A stretch of 64,000 nucleotides of DNA from Gammaproteobacteria bacterium 28-57-27 (GTDB lineage: Bacteria > Pseudomonadota > Gammaproteobacteria > Halothiobacillales > Halothiobacillaceae): positions 44,334 through 108,333 of the forward strand of contig NCGK01000006.1 in assembly GCA_002281735.1 (NCBI GenBank). The letters run 5' to 3'. Positions 55,421 to 64,000 of this stretch are shown here, piece by piece. The notes beneath the pieces were generated by a model that saw nothing but the letters and a program-made list of their open reading frames with translations, did no database searches and was not told the origin of the DNA. Each line of letters begins with the position of its first letter. Positions within the stretch are counted from its first letter, which is position 1. Made by a program: the position numbers and the translations under genes.

Positions 55421-55799
55421 TGCTCACTCCTGCACGTTAGCAATTCTATGAATTGCGGGGGAATCCCGCGCCCACCTGCATCCCGGTTTGCACACCATTG
55501 GGACAACAGGCATGACATTAAGGCATCAACAATGACACCTACGGTCACAAGTCTGTACCCGCGCTATAGCGCGAGCAAATTGACTTGGCTTATTTGGCAT
55601 AAAAAATACCACCAAAAGCCTCGTTCAATGGTCGCGCAGGATACCTTCACTTTTAAATATCAGCAATTGCTAATCTTTTAATGCCGCTTGAATCTGTATT
55701 TATCCCGTCTCAATTCGTGCGGCAAGTCCTTGGCGCATATTTCCTTGCCTCTCGCCATGCGGCATGATGCGACTTTCATTTCACGCAAGGTGCGTAACG
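55421..55799. promoter_or_regulatory. soxC-moaE divergent region with palindromes
   Basis: There is no gene in this 379-bp gap. It contains GCAATTC-TAT-GAATTGC (55440-55456), only 20 bases from the soxC start, a perfect 14-bp palindrome CGCGCTATAGCGCG (55560-55573) and an AT-rich block with AGCAATTGCT near 55667. These are candidate operators for shared control of soxCD and the cofactor genes. Confidence 0.5.
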
Positions 55800-56252
55800 A
55801 TGGTGCGCGTACAAACACAGGACTTCGACCTTGGCTTGGAGATCAGCCAGCTTCGCGCCGACCAAAGCGACATCGGCGCGGTGGCGACCTTCCTGGGTAC
55901 CGTGCGCGACATCAACCATGACGCCAGCATCAGCGGCATGGAGCTTGAGCACTACCCCGGCATGACTGAGCGCGCGCTGGAGGCAATTGAAACCCAGGCG
56001 CGCGAGCGCTGGCCACTTAACGGCGTGACGATCATCCACCGCGTCGGTGTACTACAACCCTGCGAACAGATCGTCATGGTGGCTGTCGCCAGCCGCCATC
56101 GTCATGCTGCTTTTGAGGCGTGTGAGTACATCATGGACTATCTGAAAACCCGCGCGCCCTTCTGGAAAAAAGAGGCCACGCCCGAGGGCGCGCATTGGGT
56201 GGATGCGCGTGAAAGCGATTTTGATGCCGCTGCGCGTTGGGGCAAGGCTTGA
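55800..56252 (+). CDS. moaE: Molybdopterin synthase catalytic subunit MoaE
   Basis: With MoaD it inserts sulfur into cPMP. The protein has 150 residues: GAVATFLGTVRDINHD, MELEHYPGMTERALEAI, RVGVLQPCEQIVMVAVAS, then TRAPFWKKEATPEGAHWVDA with the catalytic Lys. ATG 55800 after AAGGTG gives the E. coli length. moaD is not adjacent. First of moaE-moeA-moaC. Confidence 0.93.
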   Translation: MVRVQTQDFDLGLEISQLRADQSDIGAVATFLGTVRDINHDASISGMELEHYPGMTERALEAIETQARERWPLNGVTIIHRVGVLQPCEQIVMVAVASRHRHAAFEACEYIMDYLKTRAPFWKKEATPEGAHWVDARESDFDAAARWGKA

Positions 56253-56254
56253 AC

Positions 56255-57451
56255 ATGCTGGATTTCGCCACGGCGCGACGCGTGCTGATTGAAGCGGCAC
56301 GCCCCATTGAGCGCCCTGTGGCCTGTCGTCTGGATGATGGGCTGAACCGGGTTCTGGCCGACGATGTGCGAGCGCTGGCCGACTCGCCGCCCAGTGATGT
56401 GAGCACGTTAGACGGCTATGCCATCGCACGCACCGACCTTGCGCCCGAGGGTGAGACCTGTCTGCGGGTCACGCAACGCATTGTTGCAGGCGCGACCGGG
56501 CAGGCGCTACGCCCCGGCGAGGCAGCGCGCATTTTTACCGGTGCCACCATGCCCGCCGGTGCCGATGCCATCGTGGCGCAGGAGTCGGCGACGCGCCGCG
56601 ACGATCAGGTTATGTTCAATGCACGCCCCGCCCCGTTTGAAGATGTACGCCGCCAAGGCGACGATTTCCATGCGGGTCAAACTCTGCTGACACGCGGCAC
56701 ACGCCTCCGTCCCGTGCATCTGGGGCTGCTTGCATCGGCTGGCATCAGCCAACTGATCGTGCAGGAGCCTTTGCGGGTCGCGCTACTGACTTCTGGGGAC
56801 GAGGTTATTGCGCCCGGCCACCCCTTGCGCCCGGGCTGCATTTACAACGCCAACGCTGCGCTGTTGCACAGCCTGTTGCTACACATGGGCTGCCACATCA
56901 GTCATCAGGCGCACCTGCCCGATGATTTTGCCGCCACACGCCAAACCCTGGCGCAGCTCGCCGAGTCCTGCGATGTCATCCTGACCTCGGGCGGGGTTTC
57001 GGTCGGCGAGGAAGATCACATCAAGGCCGCCGTCGAATCGCTCGGACGCATTGACCTGTGGACGGTGCGCATGAAGCCGGGCAAGCCGCTCGCCTTCGGC
57101 CACCTCGGCGCAACGCCTTTCATTGGCCTGCCGGGCAACCCGGTGTCGGGATTCGCCACCTTTGTCCTGTTCGCCCGCCCCTTTCTGCTCAAGCGCATGG
57201 GCGCGCAGGTGCCTGATTTGCGCCCGCTAAGCTTTCCCGCCGCCTTCGGCACCACACGCACGAGCGCACGACGCGAGTTTGCACGCGGGCGCATCACCCC
57301 AGAGCAACGGATTGAGCTTTACAGCGATCAGGGTTCCGGCATTTTGAGCTCGCTCGCCTGGGCCGAGGTCTTGGTCGAGCTGCCCGAACAGACCCTGATT
57401 GAGCCGGGCGACGCGGTGAACGTGCATTTATTGAGTGAGTTACTGGCATGA
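56255..57451 (+). CDS. moeA: Molybdopterin molybdenumtransferase MoeA
   Basis: It inserts molybdate into adenylylated molybdopterin. The protein has 398 residues: [51 protein letters not shown] and [13 protein letters not shown] are intact. Two bases after moaE; overlaps moaC by 4. Confidence 0.94.
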   Translation: MLDFATARRVLIEAARPIERPVACRLDDGLNRVLADDVRALADSPPSDVSTLDGYAIARTDLAPEGETCLRVTQRIVAGATGQALRPGEAARIFTGATMPAGADAIVAQESATRRDDQVMFNARPAPFEDVRRQGDDFHAGQTLLTRGTRLRPVHLGLLASAGISQLIVQEPLRVALLTSGDEVIAPGHPLRPGCIYNANAALLHSLLLHMGCHISHQAHLPDDFAATRQTLAQLAESCDVILTSGGVSVGEEDHIKAAVESLGRIDLWTVRMKPGKPLAFGHLGATPFIGLPGNPVSGFATFVLFARPFLLKRMGAQVPDLRPLSFPAAFGTTRTSARREFARGRITPEQRIELYSDQGSGILSSLAWAEVLVELPEQTLIEPGDAVNVHLLSELLA

Positions 57452-57978
57452 ATACAACGCCCGAAGATGACCTGAAAAACACACTGACCCATCTCGATGC
57501 CAGCGGCGCGGCACGCATGGTGGATGTAGGCGACAAGGAAGAAACCCATCGTGAGGCCAGTGCGCAAGCCATTGTGCGTATGCAGCCTGAAACCCTGGCG
57601 CTGATTACCGAAGGCAAGCACAAAAAAGGTGACGTGCTGGCCGTGGCGCGCGTGGCCGGCATTATGGCCGCCAAGCGCACCCCGGATCTGATACCACTGT
57701 GTCACCCGCTGTTGCTCACCAAGGTCGAAGTGGCGTTGCACCCTATACCCGCAGAAAACTGTATCCACATCATCGCTACCTGTGCTCTCAAAGGGCAAAC
57801 CGGCGTGGAAATGGAAGCCTTGATGGCCGCCAGCACGGCGGCGTTAACGATTTACGACATGTGCAAGGCTGTCGATCGCGGCATGGTCATCGACCGCATC
57901 GGCGTTCTGGAAAAGAAAGGCGGCAAGAGTGGGCATTGGCAAATGCTGCCCGAAGGCGGCTTAACCCGGCGCGATTAA
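57448..57978 (+). CDS. moaC: Cyclic pyranopterin monophosphate synthase MoaC
   Basis: Second step of cofactor synthesis, completing cPMP after MoaA. The protein has 176 residues: [36 protein letters not shown] and [20 protein letters not shown]. It ends convergent with and overlapping the MscS gene by 4 bases. Confidence 0.94.
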   Translation: MNTTPEDDLKNTLTHLDASGAARMVDVGDKEETHREASAQAIVRMQPETLALITEGKHKKGDVLAVARVAGIMAAKRTPDLIPLCHPLLLTKVEVALHPIPAENCIHIIATCALKGQTGVEMEALMAASTAALTIYDMCKAVDRGMVIDRIGVLEKKGGKSGHWQMLPEGGLTRRD

Positions 57979-59600
57979 ACCGTACTCACCGGGCGCTGAG
58001 CGGGTTCGGCATACCATTGATCCTTGGGTACAATTTTGACCGTATCCGGGTCACTCTCATAACTCGGCGTCATAATTTGCACACCATATTCATTAAAGGC
58101 ATCTAGGACTTGCCGATTCAATTCAGTCAACAACGCCGGCATCTGCTGCGCCTTATCGCAAAAAACACACACCTCATAGGTCACATCAAAACTGTTTAGC
58201 GATTTTTGCCGCACAAACGATTTTGAACCGGGCTTTTTACCCTCGGTACGCGAAGCTGCCAACAACAACATCGACTCCACCTGACGCCAAGGGGTGTCGT
58301 AGCCAATTCCAACCGATGAGCTGACAATCACCCCATCGTGTTTGGCCATCGTGCTGTAATTCACGATCTCGCTATTTAAAATAATCGAGTTAGGAATCAC
58401 GACCTCTTCGTTTTTGGGTGTCATCACGTGCGTCACCAGCAAGCGGCGTTCGGTCACATCCCCCAGCGTCTCGCCAACGCGGATGCGGTCACCAATCGCA
58501 AAGGCACGACGATACGCCATGCTGTAGCCCGCAATAACATTGGAAATAATCGACGATGAACCTATCGAAATCAGCACGCCCAGCAAAAGCGTCATACCCT
58601 TGAAGGCTTCGGACTGTGAACCAGGAATAAACGGGTAAGCCATAACCACAGCGAAGGCCAACACACCAAAACGCACCAGCTTATACGTTGGCCACGTCCA
58701 CTCAGGATCAAAGTTCTTCAGCTGAAGGCGACCTTGGTCGATTGCTTCAAACGTCGTGCGAATCATTTTCAGCAAAAAACGGAACAACATGATGATGAGA
58801 AGCAAGGTAATCAGCTTGGGCAAGTACGCCAGGAACGCCTCCCCAGCACCGACCAACGGAGCCATCAAGGCATCATGCAGCACCACTCCCAACCCACGCG
58901 TCCATGGAAACATGGCCAATATTTCGCTCACGCCGAGCGAAATGATGGTCAACATCAACACCCCCACTGAGAACAACAGCAACGCTTCCCCCACCTGCCA
59001 GACTTGTTGCGCACGCACAATACTGCGCGATAGGCTCTCCAAAGCCGCAAGGCGCGCTTCAAGCCGGCGCTCCACAAAACTGGTAGACCACCTTCTGAAC
59101 CGAATTAGCAGAAATATCAGCAAAGCCACGCCCAACGCTGTACCCAGCGCCAAAGCTGACTTGAAGAGCAGCGCCTGCAGTTGTCGCTCATCACGGTAGC
59201 GAATCATTGCGGCACGAATCGATTCGAGTGTCGCAGCTGCGAGGACATTTAGGTCAACCTCCTCGATTTTGGCATCCGCTGGCACCAGCGTGACCAACAT
59301 CGTGTTCCCCGCGTAAAGAGCATCCATACCGTCCTTGGACACAATATGTAACGCGTCCGTGCTTATGCTGTGATCTGCCGCAGATCTCTCAATACGCCGA
59401 CCAATGTCTGCTGCGCGTTTTTCTGCCGGCAACGATGAAATCCCACGCACCGAGAACAGGGTTACACCGTCCAAGGTAACTGGAGCGGTGACCATCAGAG
59501 GCTCATCGCCCGCATGTGCCTGTGCCGTCACTCCAAGAAAAAAAACAAGCACGAAAGCCAAAGCGAAGGCCCAAGACCCTATCAGGCGTGACATAAACAT
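57975..59600 (-). CDS. MscS-family mechanosensitive channel
   Basis: The protein has 541 residues from the ATG at 59600. Signal peptide (to QAHAG), a periplasmic region of about 130 residues, several transmembrane helices, then the MscS pore and beta domains ([58 protein letters not shown]). It is larger than MscS proper, with an added periplasmic N-terminal region. The frame is open upstream to 59714 but lacks a signal there. Confidence 0.85.
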   Translation of the reverse strand: MFMSRLIGSWAFALAFVLVFFLGVTAQAHAGDEPLMVTAPVTLDGVTLFSVRGISSLPAEKRAADIGRRIERSAADHSISTDALHIVSKDGMDALYAGNTMLVTLVPADAKIEEVDLNVLAAATLESIRAAMIRYRDERQLQALLFKSALALGTALGVALLIFLLIRFRRWSTSFVERRLEARLAALESLSRSIVRAQQVWQVGEALLLFSVGVLMLTIISLGVSEILAMFPWTRGLGVVLHDALMAPLVGAGEAFLAYLPKLITLLLIIMLFRFLLKMIRTTFEAIDQGRLQLKNFDPEWTWPTYKLVRFGVLAFAVVMAYPFIPGSQSEAFKGMTLLLGVLISIGSSSIISNVIAGYSMAYRRAFAIGDRIRVGETLGDVTERRLLVTHVMTPKNEEVVIPNSIILNSEIVNYSTMAKHDGVIVSSSVGIGYDTPWRQVESMLLLAASRTEGKKPGSKSFVRQKSLNSFDVTYEVCVFCDKAQQMPALLTELNRQVLDAFNEYGVQIMTPSYESDPDTVKIVPKDQWYAEPAQRPVSTV

Positions 59601-59912
59601 GGCGGGTGTAACTCTTGAATTGATGGCTGAGTCTATTTCGATAAATGCAAAACTTGCAACGCAATATTTACTTCGGTTATCGTTATACCCAACGAAACAC
59701 AACGACTCCTGCACTTGAGCATGAAACGCACACCCATCGCTTGATGGTTCATGCTCATCCGAGTCTGGCGCAGGGGGTCACAAGCCCCCGCCGCCCAACC
59801 CATGAGCACGCGCATAAATATGATTGATTCAGCATCGTAAATTAGCGTTTTACAATAAAGTCACATTTGCTTATCGTTATAGTCGAGAAAACCTTACGAG
59901 ACAGGAAGCAGA
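59601..59912. promoter_or_regulatory. mscS-moaA divergent region with promoter and hairpins
   Basis: No gene is seen. A GAGCATGAA/TTCATGCTC hairpin and a GGGGG-TCACAAG-CCCCC hairpin lie in the middle. A sigma-70-like promoter for moaA follows: TTTACA (59849-59854), 17-bp spacer, TATCGT (59872-59877), so the hairpins are upstream of the start of transcription rather than in the leader. TTATCGTTATA occurs twice (about 59678 and 59871). Confidence 0.5.
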
Positions 59913-60916
59913 GTGCACACCTTGGTCGATCCTTTTGGTCGCAAAATCGAATACCTTCGCCTGTCGGTGACCGACCGTTGCGATTTGCGCTGCTTCTATT
60001 GCATGCCGGAAGGCTTCAAGGATTTTGAAGAACCTGCGCATTGGCTGACGTTTGACGAAATCGAGCGCGTCGTGGGTCTGATGAAGGAAATGGGCTTGCT
60101 ACGCGTACGCATCACCGGCGGCGAGCCCTTGGTACGCAAGGATGTCGCCGTACTCGCGCGCCGCCTCAAACACGATGCGGGCATTGCAGACCTCTCTCTC
60201 TCCACCAACGCCACTCGCCTTGCCAAACAATCCAGAGCACTACGCGCCGCAGGTGTTGACCGGCTCAACATTAGCCTTGACACACTAAAACCCGAGCGCT
60301 TCAAAGACATTACCCAAGGCCGTTTGGATAAGGTCTTGGATGGCATTCTCACCGCCAAAGCAGATGGCTTTGACCCGATCAAAATCAATATGGTGGCGAT
60401 GAAGGGGATCAACGACGATGAAGTCAGCGACATGCGGCCTTCTGCGTCGAACACGGTCTGACCTTGCGCATGATTGAAACCATGCCCATGGGCGATACTG
60501 GCCGCAATGCGATCGATCACTATCTTGATTTGCAGCTGGTTAAGAAAGAGCTTGCATCACGTTTCAATCTTATTCCCACCATTGACGGCTCCATCGACAG
60601 CGGATTGATTCACGGTGGCGGCCCAGCACGCTACATGCGCGTTGCCGGAACGGACACCCATATCGGCTTTATCACCCCGATTTCGCAGCACTTTTGTGAA
60701 AGTTGCAACCGTGTGCGGCTGTCAGTCGATGGCACGCTGTACATGTGCCTTGGCCAGGAGCACAACTTTCCCTTGCGCGATCTTTTGCGCAAGGGCATCC
60801 CGGATGATGAACTCAAAGCCGCCTTGGTCGCGGCCATCGGCCTCAAGCCGGAGCGCCATGAGTTCACCGAAAAACCGGGGCAAGTCATTCGCTTCATGTC
60901 GATGACTGGCGGCTAA
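59913..60916 (+). pseudogene. moaA: GTP 3',8-cyclase MoaA with a one-base frameshift
   Basis: This radical-SAM enzyme starts molybdenum-cofactor synthesis. A GTG start with AGGAAG upstream opens a frame with the SAM cluster CDLRCFYC, MRVRITGGEPLVRKD-like LRVRITGGEPLVRKD, and MVAMKGINDDEVSDM. It then reads off-frame to a TGA near 60461. Restoring one base after ATG at 60432-60434 (GACATG-G-CGGCC) gives DMAAFCVEHGLTLRMIETMP, and the frame continues through the second cluster (HFCESCNRVRLSVDG) to the family C-terminal MSMTGG. The repaired length, 334 residues, is normal (E. coli 329). It is either a sequencing error or a real mutation that would block the cofactor needed by SoxC. Confidence 0.9.
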
Positions 60917-60998
60917 ATACCGGTCCGAATACCCACTGCTCAAACGTTGTCAGACAAAGCTATAATCGGCGCACCGACCTGAATGAGTCACCTCTTTG

Positions 60999-61819
60999 AT
61001 GCGCCTTCCCTTCGTAAAAATGCACGGCCTTGGCAATGATTTTATTGTCCTGGATGGCGTGCGCCAAAACATCACATTAAGTAGCGAGCAGATACGCTTC
61101 CTCGCTGATCGGCACTTTGGTATCGGTTGCGATCAATTACTGCTGGTAGAACCCACACACAACCCCAATGCGCTGTTCCGTTACCGCATTTTTAACGCCG
61201 ACGGCAGCGAGGTCGAACAATGTGGCAATGGCGCGCGTTGCTTCGCACGTTTTGTGCGCGACGAAGGCCTGACTGAAGCCAGTACCATTCCGGTTGAAAC
61301 TGCCGCAGGCATCATCGTGCTGCATATCGAAAGCTGGGCGAACCGCGCCTCGATCCAGCCGACATCCCGTTTATCGCACCCGGTATCGCGACCGAGCGCT
61401 GCCTGGATTATGCGCTGGAGGTGCAGGGCACGACCCACCTTATCAGCGCGGTATCCATGGGTAACCCCCATGCAGTATTGCAAGTCGAGGATCTTGATCG
61501 AGCCCCCGTTAACGAACTTGGCTCACAGATTGAAAACCACCCGTATTTCCCCAAGCGTACCAACGTCGGCTTTATGCAGGTTCTGAGCAAAGACCACATT
61601 CGCCTGCGCGTATTTGAGCGCGGTGCAGGCGAAACCCTGGCTTGCGGCACGGGAGCCTGTGCCGCCGTGGTTGTCGGTCGGCTGCATGGCTGGCTGGACG
61701 AGCGCGTTCGCGTTGACCTGCCGGGCGGTCAACTCAATATCCAATGGCCTGGCGAGGGTCAGCCTGTCATGATGACCGGCCCCGCCAGCCGGGTTTTTAG
61801 CGGACATATCGATTTATGA
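60999..61819 (+). pseudogene. dapF: Diaminopimelate epimerase DapF with internal deletion/frameshift
   Basis: The gene makes meso-diaminopimelate for peptidoglycan and lysine. The first half ([35 protein letters not shown] with catalytic Cys) and the second half ([36 protein letters not shown] with the second catalytic Cys) are both good family matches but in different frames. The switch is at about 61329-61336: after VLHIE the next family sequence is [13 protein letters not shown] in frame +2. About 8 residues between VLHIE and GEP are also missing, so this is more than a single-base change. An extra base error alone would not restore the gene. A -10-like TATAAT lies at 60961-60966. Confidence 0.85.
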
Positions 61820-62619
61820 GCACGTCACCAGCCAACCTTAAGCTGCATACCGACCACCCCGCCGACGCGCAGCATGAAGAAGCGCTGCACACCGAGCAGG
61901 TCAAGCAATTTTTGCAAGCGCATCCGGATTTTTTTCTCACCCACGAACACCTGCTCACCACCCTGCACCTGCCGCAAACCAATGACGGCACCCTGTCACT
62001 GGTTGATCGCCAAAACGAACTACTGCGCAACAAGCAAAGCACGCTGGAGCAAAAACTGCACGAGCTGCACAGCGAAGCGCAGGCCAATGAATATCGGGCG
62101 CTTCAGCTGCACCGCATGGCCGTCCACTTGGTCAGCGCAACCCAGCCTTGCCTGATGTTGGAAGCCCTGCGTGAACACCTTTGCCAGAGCTTTGATCTCT
62201 CCGCGGCCTTGCTCTACCTTGACCCCGATACCGCCACAGCACAAACAATTCACCGGCTGTGTCCGCAATTTGATTTTGAAAACAATATCGGCAGTGCGCT
62301 TACGGCGGCCTGGGCGTCGCTAAATCAAACCCAACAGGCACATATCCCACGCAGTAGCAACGAATTGCGCCAAATACTGCGCCGCCATAGCCTCCCAGAG
62401 ACGGGCTCAAGCGCCATCATCCCGATCAATGCACTGCACTCGGACGAACGCTTGGGCATATTGCTGCTGGTCAAGCGCAACCCGCAAGGCTTTAACCCAG
62501 ACATGGGCAAGCTCTTCCTTGAACTCGTGGGGGAACTGCTGGCTGCAAGCCTGATGCGCACCACGCTCTTCACAACCACGCCTAGCGCACATGATGGCGA
62601 GCCGTACTCCAGCGTGTGA
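61816..62619 (+). CDS. DUF484 family protein
   Basis: The protein has 267 residues. An N-terminal helical segment ([19 protein letters not shown]) and a coiled coil (about 58-95) are followed by a GAF-like domain. The family lies between dapF and xerC in many gammaproteobacteria, as here. Function not established. ATG overlaps the dapF stop by 4 bases. Confidence 0.88.
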   Translation: MSTSPANLKLHTDHPADAQHEEALHTEQVKQFLQAHPDFFLTHEHLLTTLHLPQTNDGTLSLVDRQNELLRNKQSTLEQKLHELHSEAQANEYRALQLHRMAVHLVSATQPCLMLEALREHLCQSFDLSAALLYLDPDTATAQTIHRLCPQFDFENNIGSALTAAWASLNQTQQAHIPRSSNELRQILRRHSLPETGSSAIIPINALHSDERLGILLLVKRNPQGFNPDMGKLFLELVGELLAASLMRTTLFTTTPSAHDGEPYSSV

Positions 62620-62620
62620 T

Positions 62621-63532
62621 ATGAGCCAACTTGCAGCGGATGCCATACCACAACTTGCCGCCTTTCTTAGCGAGCTTGAAGCGCGCAACACCTCACCACA
62701 CACCCGTGCGGCCTACCGTCGAGATATCAATGATCTGTGGGGCTTCCTAGTCACCGTACAACGCAATGCCTGGCAAGAGGTCAGCGCTGTAGATTTGAAA
62801 CTCTGGTTAGCTAAACGCCATGCTCAAGGGCTCGCGCCACGCTCGCTAAGCCGCCGTTTAGCCGCCGCGCGCGCCATGTTCAAATACCTGCGACAACGCG
62901 AACTCATTACGTGCGACCCCAGCCAAGGCTTGCGCTTGCCGCGTGCCACCCGCCAGCTCCCCGCAGTGCTCGAAGCCGAAGCCATGCCGCAGCTGCTGGA
63001 TCGTCCAAGCCAAGACCCACTGGAAATCCGCGACCTCGCCATGCTCGAACTCATGTACGGCTGCGGACTACGCTTGGCCGAAGTATGTGGGCTTGATCTG
63101 CACGATATTGACCTGAGCAATGCAGAAATACGCATTCTCGGCAAAGGCCAAAAAACCCGCATCAATCCGCTGGGGGATGCCTCTATCCGCGCACTGCGCC
63201 GCTGGCTAGCGCTACGCAGCGACTATGCCACTCCGACCGAAAGCGCCCTTTTTCTTAGCCAGCGTCGTAGCCGCATCAGCCCACGCAATGTTCAGGAACG
63301 CCTCAACCGCCTCGCACGCCACAACGGCTTAAGCGGCAAAGTGCATCCACATATGCTGCGCCATGCATGCGCCAGCCACTTTTTGCAAAACAGCAGCGAT
63401 TTGCGCGCTGTGCAGGAATTGCTCGGCCACGAAAACCTGAGCACTACCCAAATCTACACCCACCTCGACTTCCAACATCTGGCCAAAACCTACGATGCTG
63501 CCCACCCGCGCGCACGTCGTAGCACGTCGTAG
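62621..63532 (+). CDS. xerC: Tyrosine recombinase XerC
   Basis: It resolves chromosome dimers at dif together with XerD. The protein has 303 residues: N-terminal SAM-like domain (SPHTRAAYRRDI), catalytic GCGLRLAEVCGL (Arg), GKGQKTRINPLG (Lys), HMLRHACASHFL (HxxR), LGHENLSTTQIYTHL (His, Tyr). Starts 1 base after the DUF484 stop. Confidence 0.95.
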   Translation: MSQLAADAIPQLAAFLSELEARNTSPHTRAAYRRDINDLWGFLVTVQRNAWQEVSAVDLKLWLAKRHAQGLAPRSLSRRLAAARAMFKYLRQRELITCDPSQGLRLPRATRQLPAVLEAEAMPQLLDRPSQDPLEIRDLAMLELMYGCGLRLAEVCGLDLHDIDLSNAEIRILGKGQKTRINPLGDASIRALRRWLALRSDYATPTESALFLSQRRSRISPRNVQERLNRLARHNGLSGKVHPHMLRHACASHFLQNSSDLRAVQELLGHENLSTTQIYTHLDFQHLAKTYDAAHPRARRSTS

Positions 63533-63548
63533 CACGTTTGTAATCGGA

Positions 63549-63737
63549 CTATTTCCCGCCCGCCATAATCCAGCCCGTCAACGCGGCAAACACAAACAAA
63601 AAGCCAATCGGCACCACGCTAATAAAATACATCGCGAAATTATCCATCCCCATAAACATGGTCGTGAAGCCCGCAATCACCCCAAACAACGTCACCACAA
63701 TCCCCACCACCAACGTCCACTTGAACATCCGATTCAT
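63549..63737 (-). CDS. Small two-helix inner-membrane protein
   Basis: The protein has 62 residues and two transmembrane helices (about 5-26 and 35-56: WTLVVGIVVTLFGVIAGF; YFISVVPIGFLFVFAAL). GGTGAGG precedes the ATG at 63737. Function unknown. Confidence 0.75.
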   Translation of the reverse strand: MNRMFKWTLVVGIVVTLFGVIAGFTTMFMGMDNFAMYFISVVPIGFLFVFAALTGWIMAGGK

Positions 63738-63851
63738 TTTTTGCCTCACCAAAAATCGCACATGCTGGCATTCTGCCACGCCCTGATACACAAAGTCCTT
63801 CAATTGATCGAACCGATGCCTATCCAATTGACGAGACAACCTACGCATAAC

Positions 63852-63883
63852 AAAAAAAGGTGGCCTTTTGAGCCACCTTTTTT
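63852..63883. terminator. Bidirectional terminator
   Basis: AAAAAAAGGTGGC-CTTTTGA-GCCACCTTTTTT is symmetric with A and T runs on both sides. Because the small gene at 63549-63737 starts to its left and reads leftward, it serves the gene entering from the right edge. Confidence 0.85.
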
Positions 63884-63904
63884 ATTGCTGATCCGGGTTT
63901 AGTT

Positions 63905-64000
63905 TTACTTTTTCACGCTGGGCACGGTGGGTGTGCTTGGCACTGTTGATACTGAGGGCTGCACCCTAATCAGAGGCGTCAGCTGCTCCATGGTTTTGGG
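63905..64000 (-). CDS. C-terminal end of a gene entering from the right edge
   Basis: The reverse frame is open from the edge and ends ...VSTVPSTPTVPSVKK with a stop at 63907-63905, followed by the terminator. Only 31 residues, Pro/Thr/Ser/Val-rich, are visible; no family can be named. Confidence 0.45.
   Translation of the reverse strand, partial: PKTMEQLTPLIRVQPSVSTVPSTPTVPSVKK

Noticed and set aside
59715..59845. Molybdenum-cofactor riboswitch upstream of moaA
   Set aside because: Hairpins are present, but the best promoter (59849-59877) lies downstream of them, so they would not be in the moaA leader; a covariance-model scan would settle it.

Overview
This window comes from the chromosome of a sulfur-oxidising gammaproteobacterium. 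The sulfur evidence is soxXA, soxB and soxCD, a rhodanese-tusA-dsrE cluster, and molybdenum-cofactor genes beside the molybdoenzyme SoxC. The gammaproteobacterial evidence is gene order: aroK-aroB-damX-like followed by gltB, dnaG-rpoD followed by tRNA-Ile(CAU), gmk-rpoZ-spoT-ridA, zapD, minCDE, and dapF-DUF484-xerC. The genus cannot be fixed from the sequence alone.

Region by region. 1-9.3 kb is a patchwork accessory region. It holds eutB (running off the left edge), a 24-bp perfect inverted repeat, the C-terminal stump of an ethanolamine-type permease, a SIR2-HerA anti-phage gene pair whose HerA has lost its C-terminus at the junction with that stump, a diverged stump of a creC-like kinase gene, a hipBA toxin-antitoxin operon with three operator-like palindromes, REP-like hairpins, and intact creC-creB. 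9.4-20 kb is core metabolism: hibernation factor HPF fused to a cold-shock-like domain, the pyruvate dehydrogenase operon aceE-aceF-lpdA (E3 carries its own lipoyl domain), a TauE-type exporter, and aroK-aroB-damX-like. 20-28.7 kb holds gltB, a MITE-like repeat, dnaG and rpoD. 28.7-31.9 kb is a small integrative element in the 3' end of tRNA-Ile(CAU). It has a P2-type integrase, a hairpin-rich non-coding stretch, two small unknown genes, and then a second, about 0.47-kb att-flanked cassette carrying one small exported protein. 31.9-46 kb is housekeeping: ridA, spoT, rpoZ, gmk, zapD-minCDE, GST, hslR, a coiled-coil protein, hemY-type oxidase, a DMT exporter, an aldehyde dehydrogenase and the sulfur-carrier cluster. 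46-64 kb holds bepA, soxXA, soxB, a MidA-like methyltransferase, folB, tRNA-Leu, soxCD, moaE-moeA-moaC, a MscS channel, moaA (frameshifted), dapF (frameshifted), DUF484 and xerC.

How the genes fit together. SoxXA, SoxB and SoxCD are parts of the periplasmic thiosulfate-oxidising complex; soxYZ is not in the window. SoxC needs molybdenum cofactor, which explains the adjacent moa/moe genes. The rhodanese, TusA and DsrE-like proteins handle sulfane sulfur in the cytoplasm. Two neighbouring biosynthetic genes, moaA and dapF, each carry a reading-frame break within 1 kb, which points either to local sequence error or to real decay. The two accessory zones (1.4-7.1 kb and 28.7-31.9 kb) contain most of the unusual structure.
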